Origin: Marinomonas sp. TW1
GTDB taxonomy: Bacteria > Pseudomonadota > Gammaproteobacteria > Pseudomonadales > Marinomonadaceae
Direction: 5' to 3'
Assembly (NCBI RefSeq): GCF_001625355.1
Contig: NZ_JSEE01000010.1
Span: 1-64,000, forward strand
Length of the DNA: 64,000 nucleotides
Made by a program: the position numbers and the translations under genes. The first letter of the stretch is position 1. Each line of letters opens with the position of its first letter. Positions 33,246 through 43,062 of the stretch are shown piece by piece. Under the pieces are notes generated by a model. It did not search any database. It saw nothing but the letters and a program-made list of their open reading frames with translations, and had not been told where the DNA came from.

Positions 33246-34532
33246 GTGTTCCATTCTTTTTTCCCTAACCCTAAGCTGTTTTTTTTAAGTTTTCTTGTGT
33301 GGGCACTGGTCGGTGTCCTTGGCTGGTATTTGGTCATGCAAGACTTAGGAAGCTATTTAAGCTTAGGTAATTTAATCGGCCTAACCTTTCCAGAAACCCT
33401 AGCGGCAGGCGCTGATCCGGCGGCTCAAGCCGCTTTCCAAGAAACCGCCAAAATGGCCGAAACCTTTTGGCTCTACCAGTACATACTGACTTGCTATGGT
33501 GTTTTTATCGCCGCTTGGATGATATTTGGCGGCCATAAGTGGGCAAAATGGTCTGTTCTCGGCTCAGGCATTATCATTTTTGTGACATGGTTTAGCGTTC
33601 AGCTCAATGTCATGTTTAACGAATGGTATGGTAGTTTTTACGACCTTATTCAGAAAGCCCTATCTGCCCCAAACTCCATCACATTAAATGACTATTACTC
33701 CCAACTCAGCACTTTTCTAGGGTTGGCTGCCGTCTACATCACCATTGTGGTTTTAAAGCATTTTTTCGTTAGCCATTATGTTTTCCGCTGGCGTACCTCG
33801 ATGACCGAATACTATTCATCAAAATGGCAGCAAGTTCGTCATATTGAAGGGGCATCACAACGTATTCAAGAAGACACTATGCGCTTTGCGAGTATCATGG
33901 AAGGGTTAGGGGTCAGGCTGATTGGTTCGGTTATGACGCTGTTGGCTTTCCTGCCTGTTTTATGGGCTTTGTCTGGTCATGTAAAAGCGCTGCCTATTCT
34001 TGGCGAAGTTTCTCAATCCCTTGTCTTCATCGCCCTATTTTGGTCCATTATCGGCACCGTCTTGCTCGCTCTCGCTGGGATTAAATTGCCTGGGTTAGAG
34101 TTCAACAACCAAAAAGTGGAAGCCGCATATCGAAAAGAATTGGTCTATGGTGAGGACAATGAAAACAGAGCGGAACCAATGACCCTGGCCGAACTGTTCA
34201 GCAATGTGCGTAAAAACTATTTCACCCTATATTTTCATTATTTGTATTTTAATGTTGTCCGCTATGGCTATTTACAAGCTGGCGTACTGGTGCCACTCAT
34301 TGCCTTGGGCCCTTCCATTGTGGCCGGTGCCATCACCTTTGGTATTTTCCAACAAATTAGTAATGCCTTTAGTCAGGTGGAAAACTCCTTCCAGTTTTTA
34401 GTCAATTCTTGGACCACGATTGTGGAGCTTCTATCTATCTACAAGCGTTTAAAGTTCTTTGAAGCCATGATAGATGATACGTCACTGCCTAGTGAAGATG
34501 GCCACATTTCAGGCGACTCAACACTCATGTAA
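33246..34532 (+). CDS. sbmA: SbmA/BacA-like peptide transporter
   Basis: 428 residues, the size and plan of SbmA: FHSFFPNPKLFFLSFLVWALVGVLGWYL at the start, a periplasmic insert (about 50-70), then transmembrane helices including QLNVMFNEWYGSFYDLIQKAL and FRWRTSMTEYYSSKWQQVRHIEGASQRIQEDTMRFA, the hallmark cytoplasmic segment. The ATPase domain of ABCD-type relatives is absent. SbmA uses the proton gradient to import peptides such as microcins and proline-rich antimicrobial peptides. The start is GTG. It is a lone gene with its own terminator. Confidence 0.9.
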   Translation: MFHSFFPNPKLFFLSFLVWALVGVLGWYLVMQDLGSYLSLGNLIGLTFPETLAAGADPAAQAAFQETAKMAETFWLYQYILTCYGVFIAAWMIFGGHKWAKWSVLGSGIIIFVTWFSVQLNVMFNEWYGSFYDLIQKALSAPNSITLNDYYSQLSTFLGLAAVYITIVVLKHFFVSHYVFRWRTSMTEYYSSKWQQVRHIEGASQRIQEDTMRFASIMEGLGVRLIGSVMTLLAFLPVLWALSGHVKALPILGEVSQSLVFIALFWSIIGTVLLALAGIKLPGLEFNNQKVEAAYRKELVYGEDNENRAEPMTLAELFSNVRKNYFTLYFHYLYFNVVRYGYLQAGVLVPLIALGPSIVAGAITFGIFQQISNAFSQVENSFQFLVNSWTTIVELLSIYKRLKFFEAMIDDTSLPSEDGHISGDSTLM

Positions 34533-34550
34533 GACAATTCATCAGTGACA

Positions 34551-34586
34551 AAAAAGCCCCATCAAGTGTGACTCGTGGGGCTTTTT
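34551..34586 (+). terminator. Intrinsic terminator of the sbmA-like gene
   Basis: Perfect 11-base stem (AAAAAGCCCCA with its complement) around a 14-base loop, ending in five Ts. It starts 18 bases after the stop and could also act on the minus-strand gene that ends at 34619. Confidence 0.88.
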
Positions 34587-34618
34587 AAATGATCGACTCA
34601 AGGTTGAGTTATTCACCA

Positions 34619-34831
34619 TCACACATTTATGTTGATGTTTTGTCCTAGATTATCCGTTGTCGTATGCGAACCACTGCTTGCCGCTGGCGTCGTTGGCTCT
34701 GTGGCACGCTCTAACAATCGCAGATTTTGCTGAGCTTCTTGCTGTTGAGCGGCTTTTGCCAAATTGGCTTGGTACACTTCACTCGCGAAGTCCATCGCCG
34801 GCCCACCACTAACACCATTCACTTCTGCCAT
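34619..34831 (-). CDS. Small hypothetical protein, 70 residues
   Basis: 70 residues from an ATG with a strong AGGAGG four bases upstream, which is the main evidence for the gene. The first 40 residues (VNGVSGGPAMDFASEVYQANLAKAAQQQEAQQNLRLLE) are mostly helical and Gln/Ala-rich, with a short glycine-serine lead. The tail (TEPTTPAASSGSHTTTDN then LGQNININV) is a flexible Thr/Ser region ending in a repeated Asn-Ile pattern. It somewhat recalls small putative motility or secreted proteins, but I recognise no family. It is followed by the sbmA-side terminator. Confidence 0.6.
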   Translation of the reverse strand: MAEVNGVSGGPAMDFASEVYQANLAKAAQQQEAQQNLRLLERATEPTTPAASSGSHTTTDNLGQNININV

Positions 34832-34979
34832 ATATCCTCCTCTCTCGCTCATCGCGTTGGAGATCGATGTTTAAAACATCGCCAATCACATTCTGTTCAA
34901 AAAACAGTCAATGACAAAAGTATAGTGGATTCATAATGAATTTACGAATCGTTTTTCCTCAATCCGTTTACGAGAACCG

Positions 34980-37907
34980 CTAAAGTAGCTCATTACGCAC
35001 AAAGCTTTCCCACAATTCATTGATTAAGATTTGGTTTTTCTGTAAATCCTCTGCCTGCACAACACGACCTTGCTTCTGTAATGCTTGGCGGTGGGTACGA
35101 GCTCGAAACAAGGTGTATGTTTCAATCATACCCGCTACTTTCTCCGCTGGTAGCAAACCAAGCTCTGACAACGCCTGCAACTGTCGAACATTATCTGAAT
35201 AAGTCATCAGTTCTGGGTGTTGGCAAGACCAAGCTAGGACAAAGTATTGCACCATAAACTCAATGTCTATGATGCCACCAGCGCCCTGCTTTAAATCAAA
35301 GCCTTTTTCTTTACTACCCGTATCGAGATGTGAGCGCATTTTCTCGCGCATCTTAATAACGTCAGCTCGCAACACAGATCGATCACGAACCGTCGCGATG
35401 ATGCCTTTACGACACTCTTCAAATCGATTCAATAACGCGGGATCACCAGCCAAACCGCGTGCTCGAGTTAACGCTTGATGTTCCCATACCCAAGCTTCTT
35501 TTTGTTGATAATCCTTAAAGGCTTCCAAGCTCGAAACCAATAAACCAGAATTACCAGATGGACGTAATCTCATGTCCACTTCATACAAACGACCTGCGGC
35601 GGTAAAACTGGTGATCATGTGGATCAGTCTTTGGCCTAGGCGCGTATAAAAAGTTAGGTTATCAATACTACGTTTGCCGTCGGTGCTGCCATTGCTCTGC
35701 GCATCATGTATAAACACCAAGTCCAAATCCGAATCGTAACCTAACTCCCAACCACCGGATTTACCGTAACCTATGATGGCCAATTGAGGTTCATGGAATG
35801 CCTCGCCATAGCTCACCGGATAGCCGTGTTTTTTGGTTAAATAAAACCAAGACTGTTTTAACACTTGCTCTAACAACACTTCCGCCAGCCAAGTTAAGTG
35901 ATCACTCACTTTCATGACAGGCAAAATACCAGTGATATCACAAGCGGCTATGCGCAAAATAATAGAGCGTCTAAATCGACGCATAGCATCCATCTGGGCT
36001 TCTTCGTCCTCTTCGGGCAAGCGCAATAAAATTTGCTTTAACTCATCTTCCAACATGGCCTTATCAGGCGGTGAAAATAACGTATTGGCATCCAGCAATT
36101 CATCTAATAACGCTGGCGTTGTGGAAATGGCCTCAGTAAACCAAGCACTTTCCCGACACAAACGAATCAAATGCGTTAATGCGGTTTGATTTTCACACAA
36201 CAACACCAAATACGCCGTTCTACGAAGCACGGCTTCAAGGATAGGGAATACCCTTTCTAACACCAAGTCTGGGTTAGCTTCCTCTGCTAACTGACTCATA
36301 AATGCCGCTAAAAAGAGCGCCAAACGTTCTTGCCCTATCGGCTGCATAAACACCAAAGTACGTGAACTCAACAGCTGAGAAATGCGCTGCACCACACGAT
36401 CCTCTTGTTGCCATGCAATATCGGCAATGGCATCTCGAATCGCGTCCTCATCTCCTGGCACTTTTAATAAAATTCGCCACGTTTCTTGCTGCTCTTTGCC
36501 TTGATCCGTTTCTTCGTCATCCTCGATCAAATCAACAAAGTAGCCGTGAACTTGGTGTCGAGCAGACCACAAAGCATCGTTTAGGTCCTGCCAACTCTGA
36601 AAACCAACCATAATAGCCAACCGCAAACGCGCTAAATCCTCCTCGGGCAAAAGTTGCGTTTGCTCGTCTTTGATCGCCTGTAATGCATGCTCGGTTCGCC
36701 TTAATAGCAAATACGCTTGCTGTAACTGCGCGGTTTCTTGCTGACTTAGATATTCTTGTTGCGCCAAATAAGGCAAAACGTCTAATAAGGCTGGTATTTG
36801 TAGTCCCTGATCGCGTCCACCATGAAGAATCTGTAACGCTTGCGCGATAAACTCAACCTCTCGGATGCCGCCCTGACCCAGTTTAATGTTGTGTTCAATG
36901 CCCTTGCGGCGAACTTCTTTCGCAATCATGCGTTTTAGGTCACGCAATGCACCAATGGCCCCAAAATCTAAATACTTACGATAGACAAACGGCTTTCTTA
37001 GCGCTTCAAACGCCATCACATCCTGTTCACTGCCCGCCATAACACGGGCTTTGATCATGGCATACCGCTCCCAATCACGACCTTGGTCTTGGTAATAGTT
37101 TTCCAGTGAGTCCAAATTCAACACTAAGGCGCCAGACTGGCCAAATGGTCGCAACCGCATGTCGACACGAAACACAAAACCATCGGCGGTCACTTGATCA
37201 AGATGCTGAATGAGTTTTTGACCCAATTTAGTGAAATATTCTTGATGAGAAAGGCTTTTTTTACCGCCCTGAGTATCACCATGTTCACGGAAGGCGAAAA
37301 TCAGATCAATATCAGAAGAGAGATTAAGCTCATTACCGCCCAGCTTACCCATGCCAATCACAATCATAGATTGAACGTCACCAGCACTATCTAATGCCTG
37401 ACCATATAAGGATGCGTATTTCTGTTGGCTCCAAAGTAGGCTGGCATTCACACACACATCCGCTAATTTGCTTAAATGGGCGGTCAGAATTGGTAAGTCG
37501 ATTTTTTGCTGTAAATCCAGCGCAATTAAACGTGCCATCCACCATTGACGATAAAGACGCAAGCGTTGCAAAAACTGGGACTCATCCAAATCTGACAGCG
37601 GGCCGGTTTCTTCAACTGGATTCTCTTTCAGAAAAAAAGCTTCCCCAGCCATCAGAGCATCAATGGTCGGAGAGATAGATAGGCTTGATAGGGACAGGAC
37701 ATCATCCAACCAAGCAGGATAACGCATAAACACAGTGTGTAAATAGTCACTCAATAACCAAAGCGGCTCAAGCCTAGCAACCTGAGTTTGATCCAAAGCA
37801 TCTAAGCCACATCTTGCTCGCGCTTCTTGCAGTTGCTCTAACAGCAAAGCACGGTTTTCTATGGACTCACAATAAACGTCATAACTGGGGTTTTCAGAAG
37901 GTATAAA
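34980..37907 (-). CDS. glnE: Bifunctional glutamine synthetase adenylyltransferase/deadenylase
   Basis: About 975 residues with two nucleotidyltransferase halves: the N-terminal deadenylase (GMGKLGGNELNLSSDIDLIFAF) and C-terminal adenylylase (GYGKSGGWELGYDSDLDLVFIHD), each with a GS…D.D motif. It adds or removes AMP on glutamine synthetase according to PII. No ATG is near the start. TTG 37907 is chosen because AAGGA stands 7 bases before it and the length then matches E. coli GlnE (946). A TTG at 37982 would overlap the CYTH gene by 32 bases and lacks a ribosome site. The ygiF-glnE order is conserved. Confidence 0.93.
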   Translation of the reverse strand, partial: FIPSENPSYDVYCESIENRALLLEQLQEARARCGLDALDQTQVARLEPLWLLSDYLHTVFMRYPAWLDDVLSLSSLSISPTIDALMAGEAFFLKENPVEETGPLSDLDESQFLQRLRLYRQWWMARLIALDLQQKIDLPILTAHLSKLADVCVNASLLWSQQKYASLYGQALDSAGDVQSMIVIGMGKLGGNELNLSSDIDLIFAFREHGDTQGGKKSLSHQEYFTKLGQKLIQHLDQVTADGFVFRVDMRLRPFGQSGALVLNLDSLENYYQDQGRDWERYAMIKARVMAGSEQDVMAFEALRKPFVYRKYLDFGAIGALRDLKRMIAKEVRRKGIEHNIKLGQGGIREVEFIAQALQILHGGRDQGLQIPALLDVLPYLAQQEYLSQQETAQLQQAYLLLRRTEHALQAIKDEQTQLLPEEDLARLRLAIMVGFQSWQDLNDALWSARHQVHGYFVDLIEDDEETDQGKEQQETWRILLKVPGDEDAIRDAIADIAWQQEDRVVQRISQLLSSRTLVFMQPIGQERLALFLAAFMSQLAEEANPDLVLERVFPILEAVLRRTAYLVLLCENQTALTHLIRLCRESAWFTEAISTTPALLDELLDANTLFSPPDKAMLEDELKQILLRLPEEDEEAQMDAMRRFRRSIILRIAACDITGILPVMKVSDHLTWLAEVLLEQVLKQSWFYLTKKHGYPVSYGEAFHEPQLAIIGYGKSGGWELGYDSDLDLVFIHDAQSNGSTDGKRSIDNLTFYTRLGQRLIHMITSFTAAGRLYEVDMRLRPSGNSGLLVSSLEAFKDYQQKEAWVWEHQALTRARGLAGDPALLNRFEECRKGIIATVRDRSVLRADVIKMREKMRSHLDTGSKEKGFDLKQGAGGIIDIEFMVQYFVLAWSCQHPELMTYSDNVRQLQALSELGLLPAEKVAGMIETYTLFRARTHRQALQKQGRVVQAEDLQKNQILINELWESFVRNELL

Positions 37908-37950
37908 CAAGACACTGTCCTTACTGTTGCCATCACTTAAATCATCTGTA

Positions 37951-38898
37951 TTAGTGGCTTTGTTGATTAAGCCACTGGCCAATTTTCAGCATTAGTGAAC
38001 CGACGGATTTCAGCCCACCCAATAACTCAAGCACCTTGTCTTCATCCGCTTTATACAATTCCCCTAACGCATTGTCCAAATCCACTAAAGCATGGTCTAA
38101 ATGCGCAGGTAAACAAGGCCGCAATTGACTTATTGTGTGTCTGAAAGGTTGCAGCAACACCTCGTCCTGCATAAAAAACATGGCTTCCCAATAGATCAGC
38201 CACACTTCATACCAGTAAGCCGCTAACGCCAAACGGCTAACCGAGCCAATCGGTTTCTGAGGAAATTCAATCTGTCCCTGTTTCAATCGAACGCCTTTCT
38301 GGGCTTTGGACACCACACTGACTTGAACGGGAACACACTCGGCAATGCGTAAAGCAAATTCGTACAAGGCCGCTTCAGGGCCACTTTTCAACTCAAGTTC
38401 TAATTCGCAAATGCTGTCTTCCCCATAGGGTGACGTCACTTTGCCTTGATCACAGACCACTTCCATCATGGTGTCACCTTGTTGGATAAGCCAAACTTGG
38501 CGTTCGAAGTCAGTGCGATAGGCTTGTTGTAAATGACAGCTCCACGTCATGGCGGCCAAAGCGTCTGGAAGTGGCACCGCTTTTAACAAAGATAAATCCA
38601 GACAGTCGTTTTCCAGTTGCCATTCCCACTCGCCTCTGGCATGCATACCAACTCGACTGGTGCCTCGTGTTTTTACCGTTTGGATAAATTGATCGTTGAC
38701 GGCACGAATGCGCAGCGCCATGCCCCCCGACATCAATTGACCATCTTCGGTATCATAGTAGGCATTCATTAAGTTAAGAGTGGGCTGGCGGGATACAGTA
38801 TCATCGTCAGACTGAGCACATATTTCATCAAGAAAATCGCTCGCAGACGTGAGATACTCAGACTGAAGCATTAACTTAAGTTCTAGCTCGGTAGCCAT
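37951..38898 (-). CDS. ygiF: CYTH-domain inorganic triphosphatase (YgiF-like)
   Basis: 315 residues. Begins with the CYTH motif ELELKLML (ExExK), followed by YYDTEDGQL, MALRIRAVNDQFIQTVKTRG, and SICELELELKSG, which line the triphosphate tunnel. The C-terminal ~100 residues form a helical CHAD-like tail, shorter than in E. coli YgiF (433 residues), so a partial CHAD domain is likely. It hydrolyses inorganic triphosphate in relatives. It is directly upstream of glnE on the same strand, as in E. coli. Confidence 0.87.
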   Translation of the reverse strand: MATELELKLMLQSEYLTSASDFLDEICAQSDDDTVSRQPTLNLMNAYYDTEDGQLMSGGMALRIRAVNDQFIQTVKTRGTSRVGMHARGEWEWQLENDCLDLSLLKAVPLPDALAAMTWSCHLQQAYRTDFERQVWLIQQGDTMMEVVCDQGKVTSPYGEDSICELELELKSGPEAALYEFALRIAECVPVQVSVVSKAQKGVRLKQGQIEFPQKPIGSVSRLALAAYWYEVWLIYWEAMFFMQDEVLLQPFRHTISQLRPCLPAHLDHALVDLDNALGELYKADEDKVLELLGGLKSVGSLMLKIGQWLNQQSH

Positions 38899-39016
38899 AA
38901 TTTACAAACCTCTAGTGCCTTTGCCAGACAGCAGCAAAGAAAAACATAACCAAGCAAGTGTAACAGAAGCCCCAGCGTAGTAATATTGGCTAATTATTCG
39001 GATTTAAGGAAGGCCT

Positions 39017-40183
39017 ATGACCGCTCTACCGTCACTGATTGATATGATGACTCAACTGATCGCATCTCCTTCCATCAGTTGCAGTCAAGCTCATTGGGAT
39101 CAATCCAATAAAGGCGTTATTGAGCTACTGGAATCTTGGCTGAGTTCACAAGGTTTTCAGTGTGAAGTCATGCCCTTACCCGACCAACCAAACAAGTTCA
39201 ACTTGATTGCCACGAAAGGGCAAGGCAGCGGTGGTTTAGTCCTCTCAGGACACACTGACACAGTACCCTATGATGAAGGTCGCTGGCAGTCCGACCCTTT
39301 TACGTTACAAGAGCGCAATCAAAAGCTTTATGGCCTAGGCTCCTGCGACATGAAAGGGTTCTTTGCCATTGTATTAGACACCATTCGAGACATGCCTCTT
39401 GATGAATTGAATGAACCTCTGATCATACTCGCCACGGCCGACGAAGAAAGTTCGATGTCTGGAGCACGAGCCTTAGTCCAACAAAATAAGCTCAATGCCC
39501 GCTACGCTTTAATTGGCGAACCCACCTCATTAACGCCGATTTATGCCCATAAAGGCATCATGATGGAACGCATTCAAGTCACCGGGCAAGCAGGACACTC
39601 TTCCAATCCAGCCCTTGGCAACAATGCGCTCGATGCCATGCATGATGTGATGTCTGAACTTATGACTTTTCGCCAAGAATTAAAACGTGATTACCAAGAT
39701 GCGAACTTCATCATCGATTACCCAACCATGAATTTTGGCTGTATTCATGGAGGAGACAACCCAAACCGTATTTGTGGACGGTGTGAATTGGAATTCGACC
39801 TTAGAGCATTACCAGGTATGAGCAACCAGTCCTTGATGGCAGAAATTGCCCAACGCCTACCACGCATAGAAGAAAAAACAGGCACTCAAATTCAACTAAA
39901 CAGTTTGTTTCCAGACGTACCCTCTTTTTATACCCCCGTTGAATCCGCTATCATTAAGGCTTGTGAGTCACTCACTGAGCGACCAGCCGAAACGGTCGCC
40001 TTTGCCACCGAAGGTCCCTTCCTAAATAAGATGGGCATGGAAACTCTCGTGCTTGGCCCAGGTTCCATCGATCAAGCACACCAGCCCAATGAATTTATGG
40101 CGCTGGATCAAATACAACCAATGCAAAAGGTCATACGTGGTTTAATAGAACGCTTTTGCCTTCAATCCAATGAGTCGAATTAA
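39017..40183 (+). CDS. argE: Acetylornithine deacetylase
   Basis: 388 residues, M20 metallopeptidase family. Metal ligands lie in LSGHTDTVP, LGSCDMKGFFA, ATADEESSMSGARAL and near the end PGSIDQAHQPNEFM. The dimerisation lid (MERIQVTGQAGHSSNP) follows HKGIM. It hydrolyses N-acetylornithine to ornithine in arginine synthesis. AAGGAAGG precedes the ATG. argA begins on the base after its stop, so the pair is an operon. Divergent from the CYTH gene with a 118-base promoter region. Confidence 0.93.
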   Translation: MTALPSLIDMMTQLIASPSISCSQAHWDQSNKGVIELLESWLSSQGFQCEVMPLPDQPNKFNLIATKGQGSGGLVLSGHTDTVPYDEGRWQSDPFTLQERNQKLYGLGSCDMKGFFAIVLDTIRDMPLDELNEPLIILATADEESSMSGARALVQQNKLNARYALIGEPTSLTPIYAHKGIMMERIQVTGQAGHSSNPALGNNALDAMHDVMSELMTFRQELKRDYQDANFIIDYPTMNFGCIHGGDNPNRICGRCELEFDLRALPGMSNQSLMAEIAQRLPRIEEKTGTQIQLNSLFPDVPSFYTPVESAIIKACESLTERPAETVAFATEGPFLNKMGMETLVLGPGSIDQAHQPNEFMALDQIQPMQKVIRGLIERFCLQSNESN

Positions 40184-41506
40184 ATGAGAAGCAGCGCGCC
40201 TGAAGAACTCAATTACGTGGACTGGTTTCGCCACTCCTCTCCTTATATTAATGCCCACCGTGGCAAAACCTTTGTCATCCTCATTCCAGGGGAAGCGGTA
40301 GAATGCACGCACTTTTCAAGCATTATCCATGACTTAGCGCTGCTTGATTCACTGGGTATTCGCTTAGTACTCGTGCAGGGTGCACGCCCACAAATCAACC
40401 GCGTGTTATCAAATCATCAAACTTCAACCCCGTTGGACAGCGATTACCGAGTGACGCCTCAAAGCCAGCTTCTGGATGTCATCCAAGCTTCCTCTGCGGT
40501 TCGAGTCCAACTGGAAGCACAGCTCTCCATGGGACTTTCAAATACCCCCATGGATGGCGCTCGTCTCAAAGTTTGTAGCGGTAATTACGTCATCGGACGC
40601 CCACTGGGTGTCGTCGATGGCGTGGATTATGGCCACACAGGTGAAGTTCGCCGTATTGATTCCGACGCAATTTTCCGTTTATTGGAAGATGACAACATGG
40701 TGCTCTTGCCCCATTTAGGCTTTTCACCTACAGGTGAAGTGTTCAACCTCAAAAGCGAAGACGTAGCAACACAAGCCGCTATCCAACTAAAAGCCGATAA
40801 ATTGATTATTTATACGGACGAAGAAGGTGTCTTCAATCAAACGGGAGAGCTTTACTCAGAACTGTTGGCGAAAGACGCCGAAGCTATCTTAAAAGATCAC
40901 TCGTTACAACAGCTAACACAAAACGCCTTAGCAGCCTGTGTACAATCCGTTCGTCACGGCGTTCCTCGTGCTCACCTCATTTCCTATCATGAAAACGGCG
41001 GACTACTCAGAGAGCTCTTCACTCGGGAAGGCGCCGGCACCATGATAGACGAAGACAGCTACGAGCAATTACGCCCTGCTCACATTGATGACGTTGGCGG
41101 TATGATGGCTCTATTGGCTCCGCTAGAAGAAAAAGGCGCTTTAGTGAGACGCTCTCGGGAGCTGCTGGAAAACGAAATCGATCGTTTCATTGTCATTGAA
41201 CGAGATGGTGCCATTGTCGCTTGTGCTGCCTTATATCCCTTTGAACAAGAGCAAGCTGGAGAGCTCGCTTGTTTAGCAGTTTCACCAAATTACCGTGGCT
41301 CCAACCGAGGTGAACGCTTACTAAAAGGTATTGAACAAGTCGCCAAAAAGCAACGTTTAAGCACATTGTTTTTGCTCACGACCCGCACCGCTCACTGGTT
41401 TATTGAGCGCGGTTTTAGTGAAACTACATTGGCCAGCTTGCCGATGCAAAAACAGACACTTTATAACTATCAGAGAAACTCAAAAATCTTCTCAAAAAAA
41501 TTATAA
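40184..41506 (+). CDS. argA: N-acetylglutamate synthase
   Basis: 440 residues. An N-terminal amino-acid-kinase-like domain (about 28-290; TFVILIPGEAV, LVLVQGARPQI, NMVLLPHLGFSPTGEVFNL) binds arginine for feedback control. A C-terminal GNAT acetyltransferase domain (about 295-430; LAVSPNYRGSNRGERLLKGIE is the acetyl-CoA loop, FIERGFSE the end motif) does catalysis. It makes N-acetylglutamate, the first arginine-pathway intermediate. Its ATG follows the argE stop with no gap, so translation is likely coupled. Confidence 0.94.
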   Translation: MRSSAPEELNYVDWFRHSSPYINAHRGKTFVILIPGEAVECTHFSSIIHDLALLDSLGIRLVLVQGARPQINRVLSNHQTSTPLDSDYRVTPQSQLLDVIQASSAVRVQLEAQLSMGLSNTPMDGARLKVCSGNYVIGRPLGVVDGVDYGHTGEVRRIDSDAIFRLLEDDNMVLLPHLGFSPTGEVFNLKSEDVATQAAIQLKADKLIIYTDEEGVFNQTGELYSELLAKDAEAILKDHSLQQLTQNALAACVQSVRHGVPRAHLISYHENGGLLRELFTREGAGTMIDEDSYEQLRPAHIDDVGGMMALLAPLEEKGALVRRSRELLENEIDRFIVIERDGAIVACAALYPFEQEQAGELACLAVSPNYRGSNRGERLLKGIEQVAKKQRLSTLFLLTTRTAHWFIERGFSETTLASLPMQKQTLYNYQRNSKIFSKKL

Positions 41507-41546
41507 AACGCGATGTTTTAAACCTTTTCAAGACGGGTTCAAATAA

Positions 41547-41572
41547 AAAAGGCGACCATTTGGTCGCCTTTT
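41547..41572. terminator. Bidirectional terminator between argA and mucD
   Basis: A perfect repeat AAAAGGCGACCA / TGGTCGCCTTTT with minimal loop. A-run on the left and T-run on the right give a U-tract for either strand. The convergent genes argA and mucD both end within 45 bases of it. Confidence 0.9.
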
Positions 41573-41592
41573 CCGTATCTTAACCTAATCTG

Positions 41593-43002
41593 TTATTCAA
41601 CGATTTTGAACGGAATAAACATCGGATACCCCTGACGAATAACTCGCATAGGCACCGAACGCCCAGTGGGTATGTCTTTGGCGATTTGAATAAAGTCCGT
41701 CACACCCTCAATACGTTGACCATTCAACATGGTGATCACATCCCCCTGTTGCAGACCATTACGTGCAGCCGTACCACCCAGTACTTGCTCAATCACCACA
41801 CCATGATCGATACTGTAGTTTTTCGCCATTTCAGCAGGCACTTCACCGACGATCATCCCTAAACGGTTCTGATCTTGTTGTGATTGGGCAATCATTTTTG
41901 GATCCGCAGGTCGACCTTCTAACGTGATCTCAATGGTTTGCTCTTTACCATCTCGATACACTAGCGCCGACACCTTTTTACCCGCTTTCATGCGGCCAAC
42001 AACATAAGGTAACTCGCCAGAATGCTCAATCTCTTCGCCATTAAAACGCATGATGATATCACCCGATTGCAAGCCTGCTTTCTCAGCAGGTGAATCCGGT
42101 AACACGCGACTAATTAAGGCACCATTTGGACGATCAAGACCAAAAGACTCCGCCAGGTCATTGCTCACATCTTGAATCAACACACCTAACCAAGCACGAG
42201 ACACTTTGCCGTCTGTTTTCAGTTGATCAACCACGGACATCGCAACGTTTGACGGGATAGCAAACGACACGCCCATGAAACCACCGGAACGCGTGTATAT
42301 TTGTGAGTTAATACCCACTACCTCACCATCCAAGTTAAACAAAGGGCCACCTGAGTTCCCAGGATTAATCGCAACATCCGTTTGAATGAAAGGAACATAA
42401 CTATCGGACGGTAAATTACGCCCCGTGGCACTGACAATCCCAGCGGTTACCGTGTAATCAAACCCAAATGGCGAACCGATTGCTAACACCCATTGACCCG
42501 GCTTTAGCTTATCTGAGTCAGCCATTTTAACGATCGGCAAATCCTCCGCTTCAATTTTCAGCAAGGCCAAATCCGTTCTTGGATCCGTTCCCACTAAGGT
42601 CGCTTGATATTCTCGGCGGTCACTTAAACGAACGTGAATCACATCCGCCCCATCAATGACATGATTATTGGTTAATACATAACCATCATGAGAAATAATG
42701 AAGCCGGAACCAAGAGAACTTCGTTGCCCTTGCTTTGGCGGACTTTGTTGACCAAATGGTTGCTGTCCAAAGAAGTGCTTGAAGAATTCATTCAACTCTT
42801 CATTGTTTGGACTATATTGACGGCCACCTTCGTTGGCCGTTTTCGTGGTCACCGTTTGTTCCGTACTGATGTTCACGACTGCGGGGGAAGCATCATCCAC
42901 TAACTCGGTAAAGTCAGGCAATGACGCCGCGTGAGTTAGCATGGAAGTCATCATAACCGTGCTAACAACTAACACACTAACGTGTTTAAGCAATCTGTTC
43001 AT
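41593..43002 (-). CDS. mucD: Periplasmic serine endoprotease of the DegP/MucD family
   Basis: 469 residues with signal peptide (about 1-26). The catalytic triad is visible: His114 (LTNNHVIDGA), Asp144 (TDPRTDLALLKI) and Ser217 (INPGNSGGPLF). Two PDZ domains follow (about 265-355 and 370-465). It degrades or refolds damaged envelope proteins, and MucD dampens sigma-E signalling in pseudomonads. AAGGAG lies 8 bases before the ATG. It closes the rpoE-rseA-rseB-rseC-mucD run, the same order as algU-mucABCD. Confidence 0.94.
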   Translation of the reverse strand: MNRLLKHVSVLVVSTVMMTSMLTHAASLPDFTELVDDASPAVVNISTEQTVTTKTANEGGRQYSPNNEELNEFFKHFFGQQPFGQQSPPKQGQRSSLGSGFIISHDGYVLTNNHVIDGADVIHVRLSDRREYQATLVGTDPRTDLALLKIEAEDLPIVKMADSDKLKPGQWVLAIGSPFGFDYTVTAGIVSATGRNLPSDSYVPFIQTDVAINPGNSGGPLFNLDGEVVGINSQIYTRSGGFMGVSFAIPSNVAMSVVDQLKTDGKVSRAWLGVLIQDVSNDLAESFGLDRPNGALISRVLPDSPAEKAGLQSGDIIMRFNGEEIEHSGELPYVVGRMKAGKKVSALVYRDGKEQTIEITLEGRPADPKMIAQSQQDQNRLGMIVGEVPAEMAKNYSIDHGVVIEQVLGGTAARNGLQQGDVITMLNGQRIEGVTDFIQIAKDIPTGRSVPMRVIRQGYPMFIPFKIVE

Positions 43003-43062
43003 TAATTGGTCTCCTTAAAACGTACCAAATTCATTACAGTGCCAGGTGAAGAAGGACATCAG

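Noticed and set aside
43003-43062. Separate sigma-E promoter for mucD
   Set aside because: The 60-base gap contains no GGAACTT-like -35 on the minus strand.
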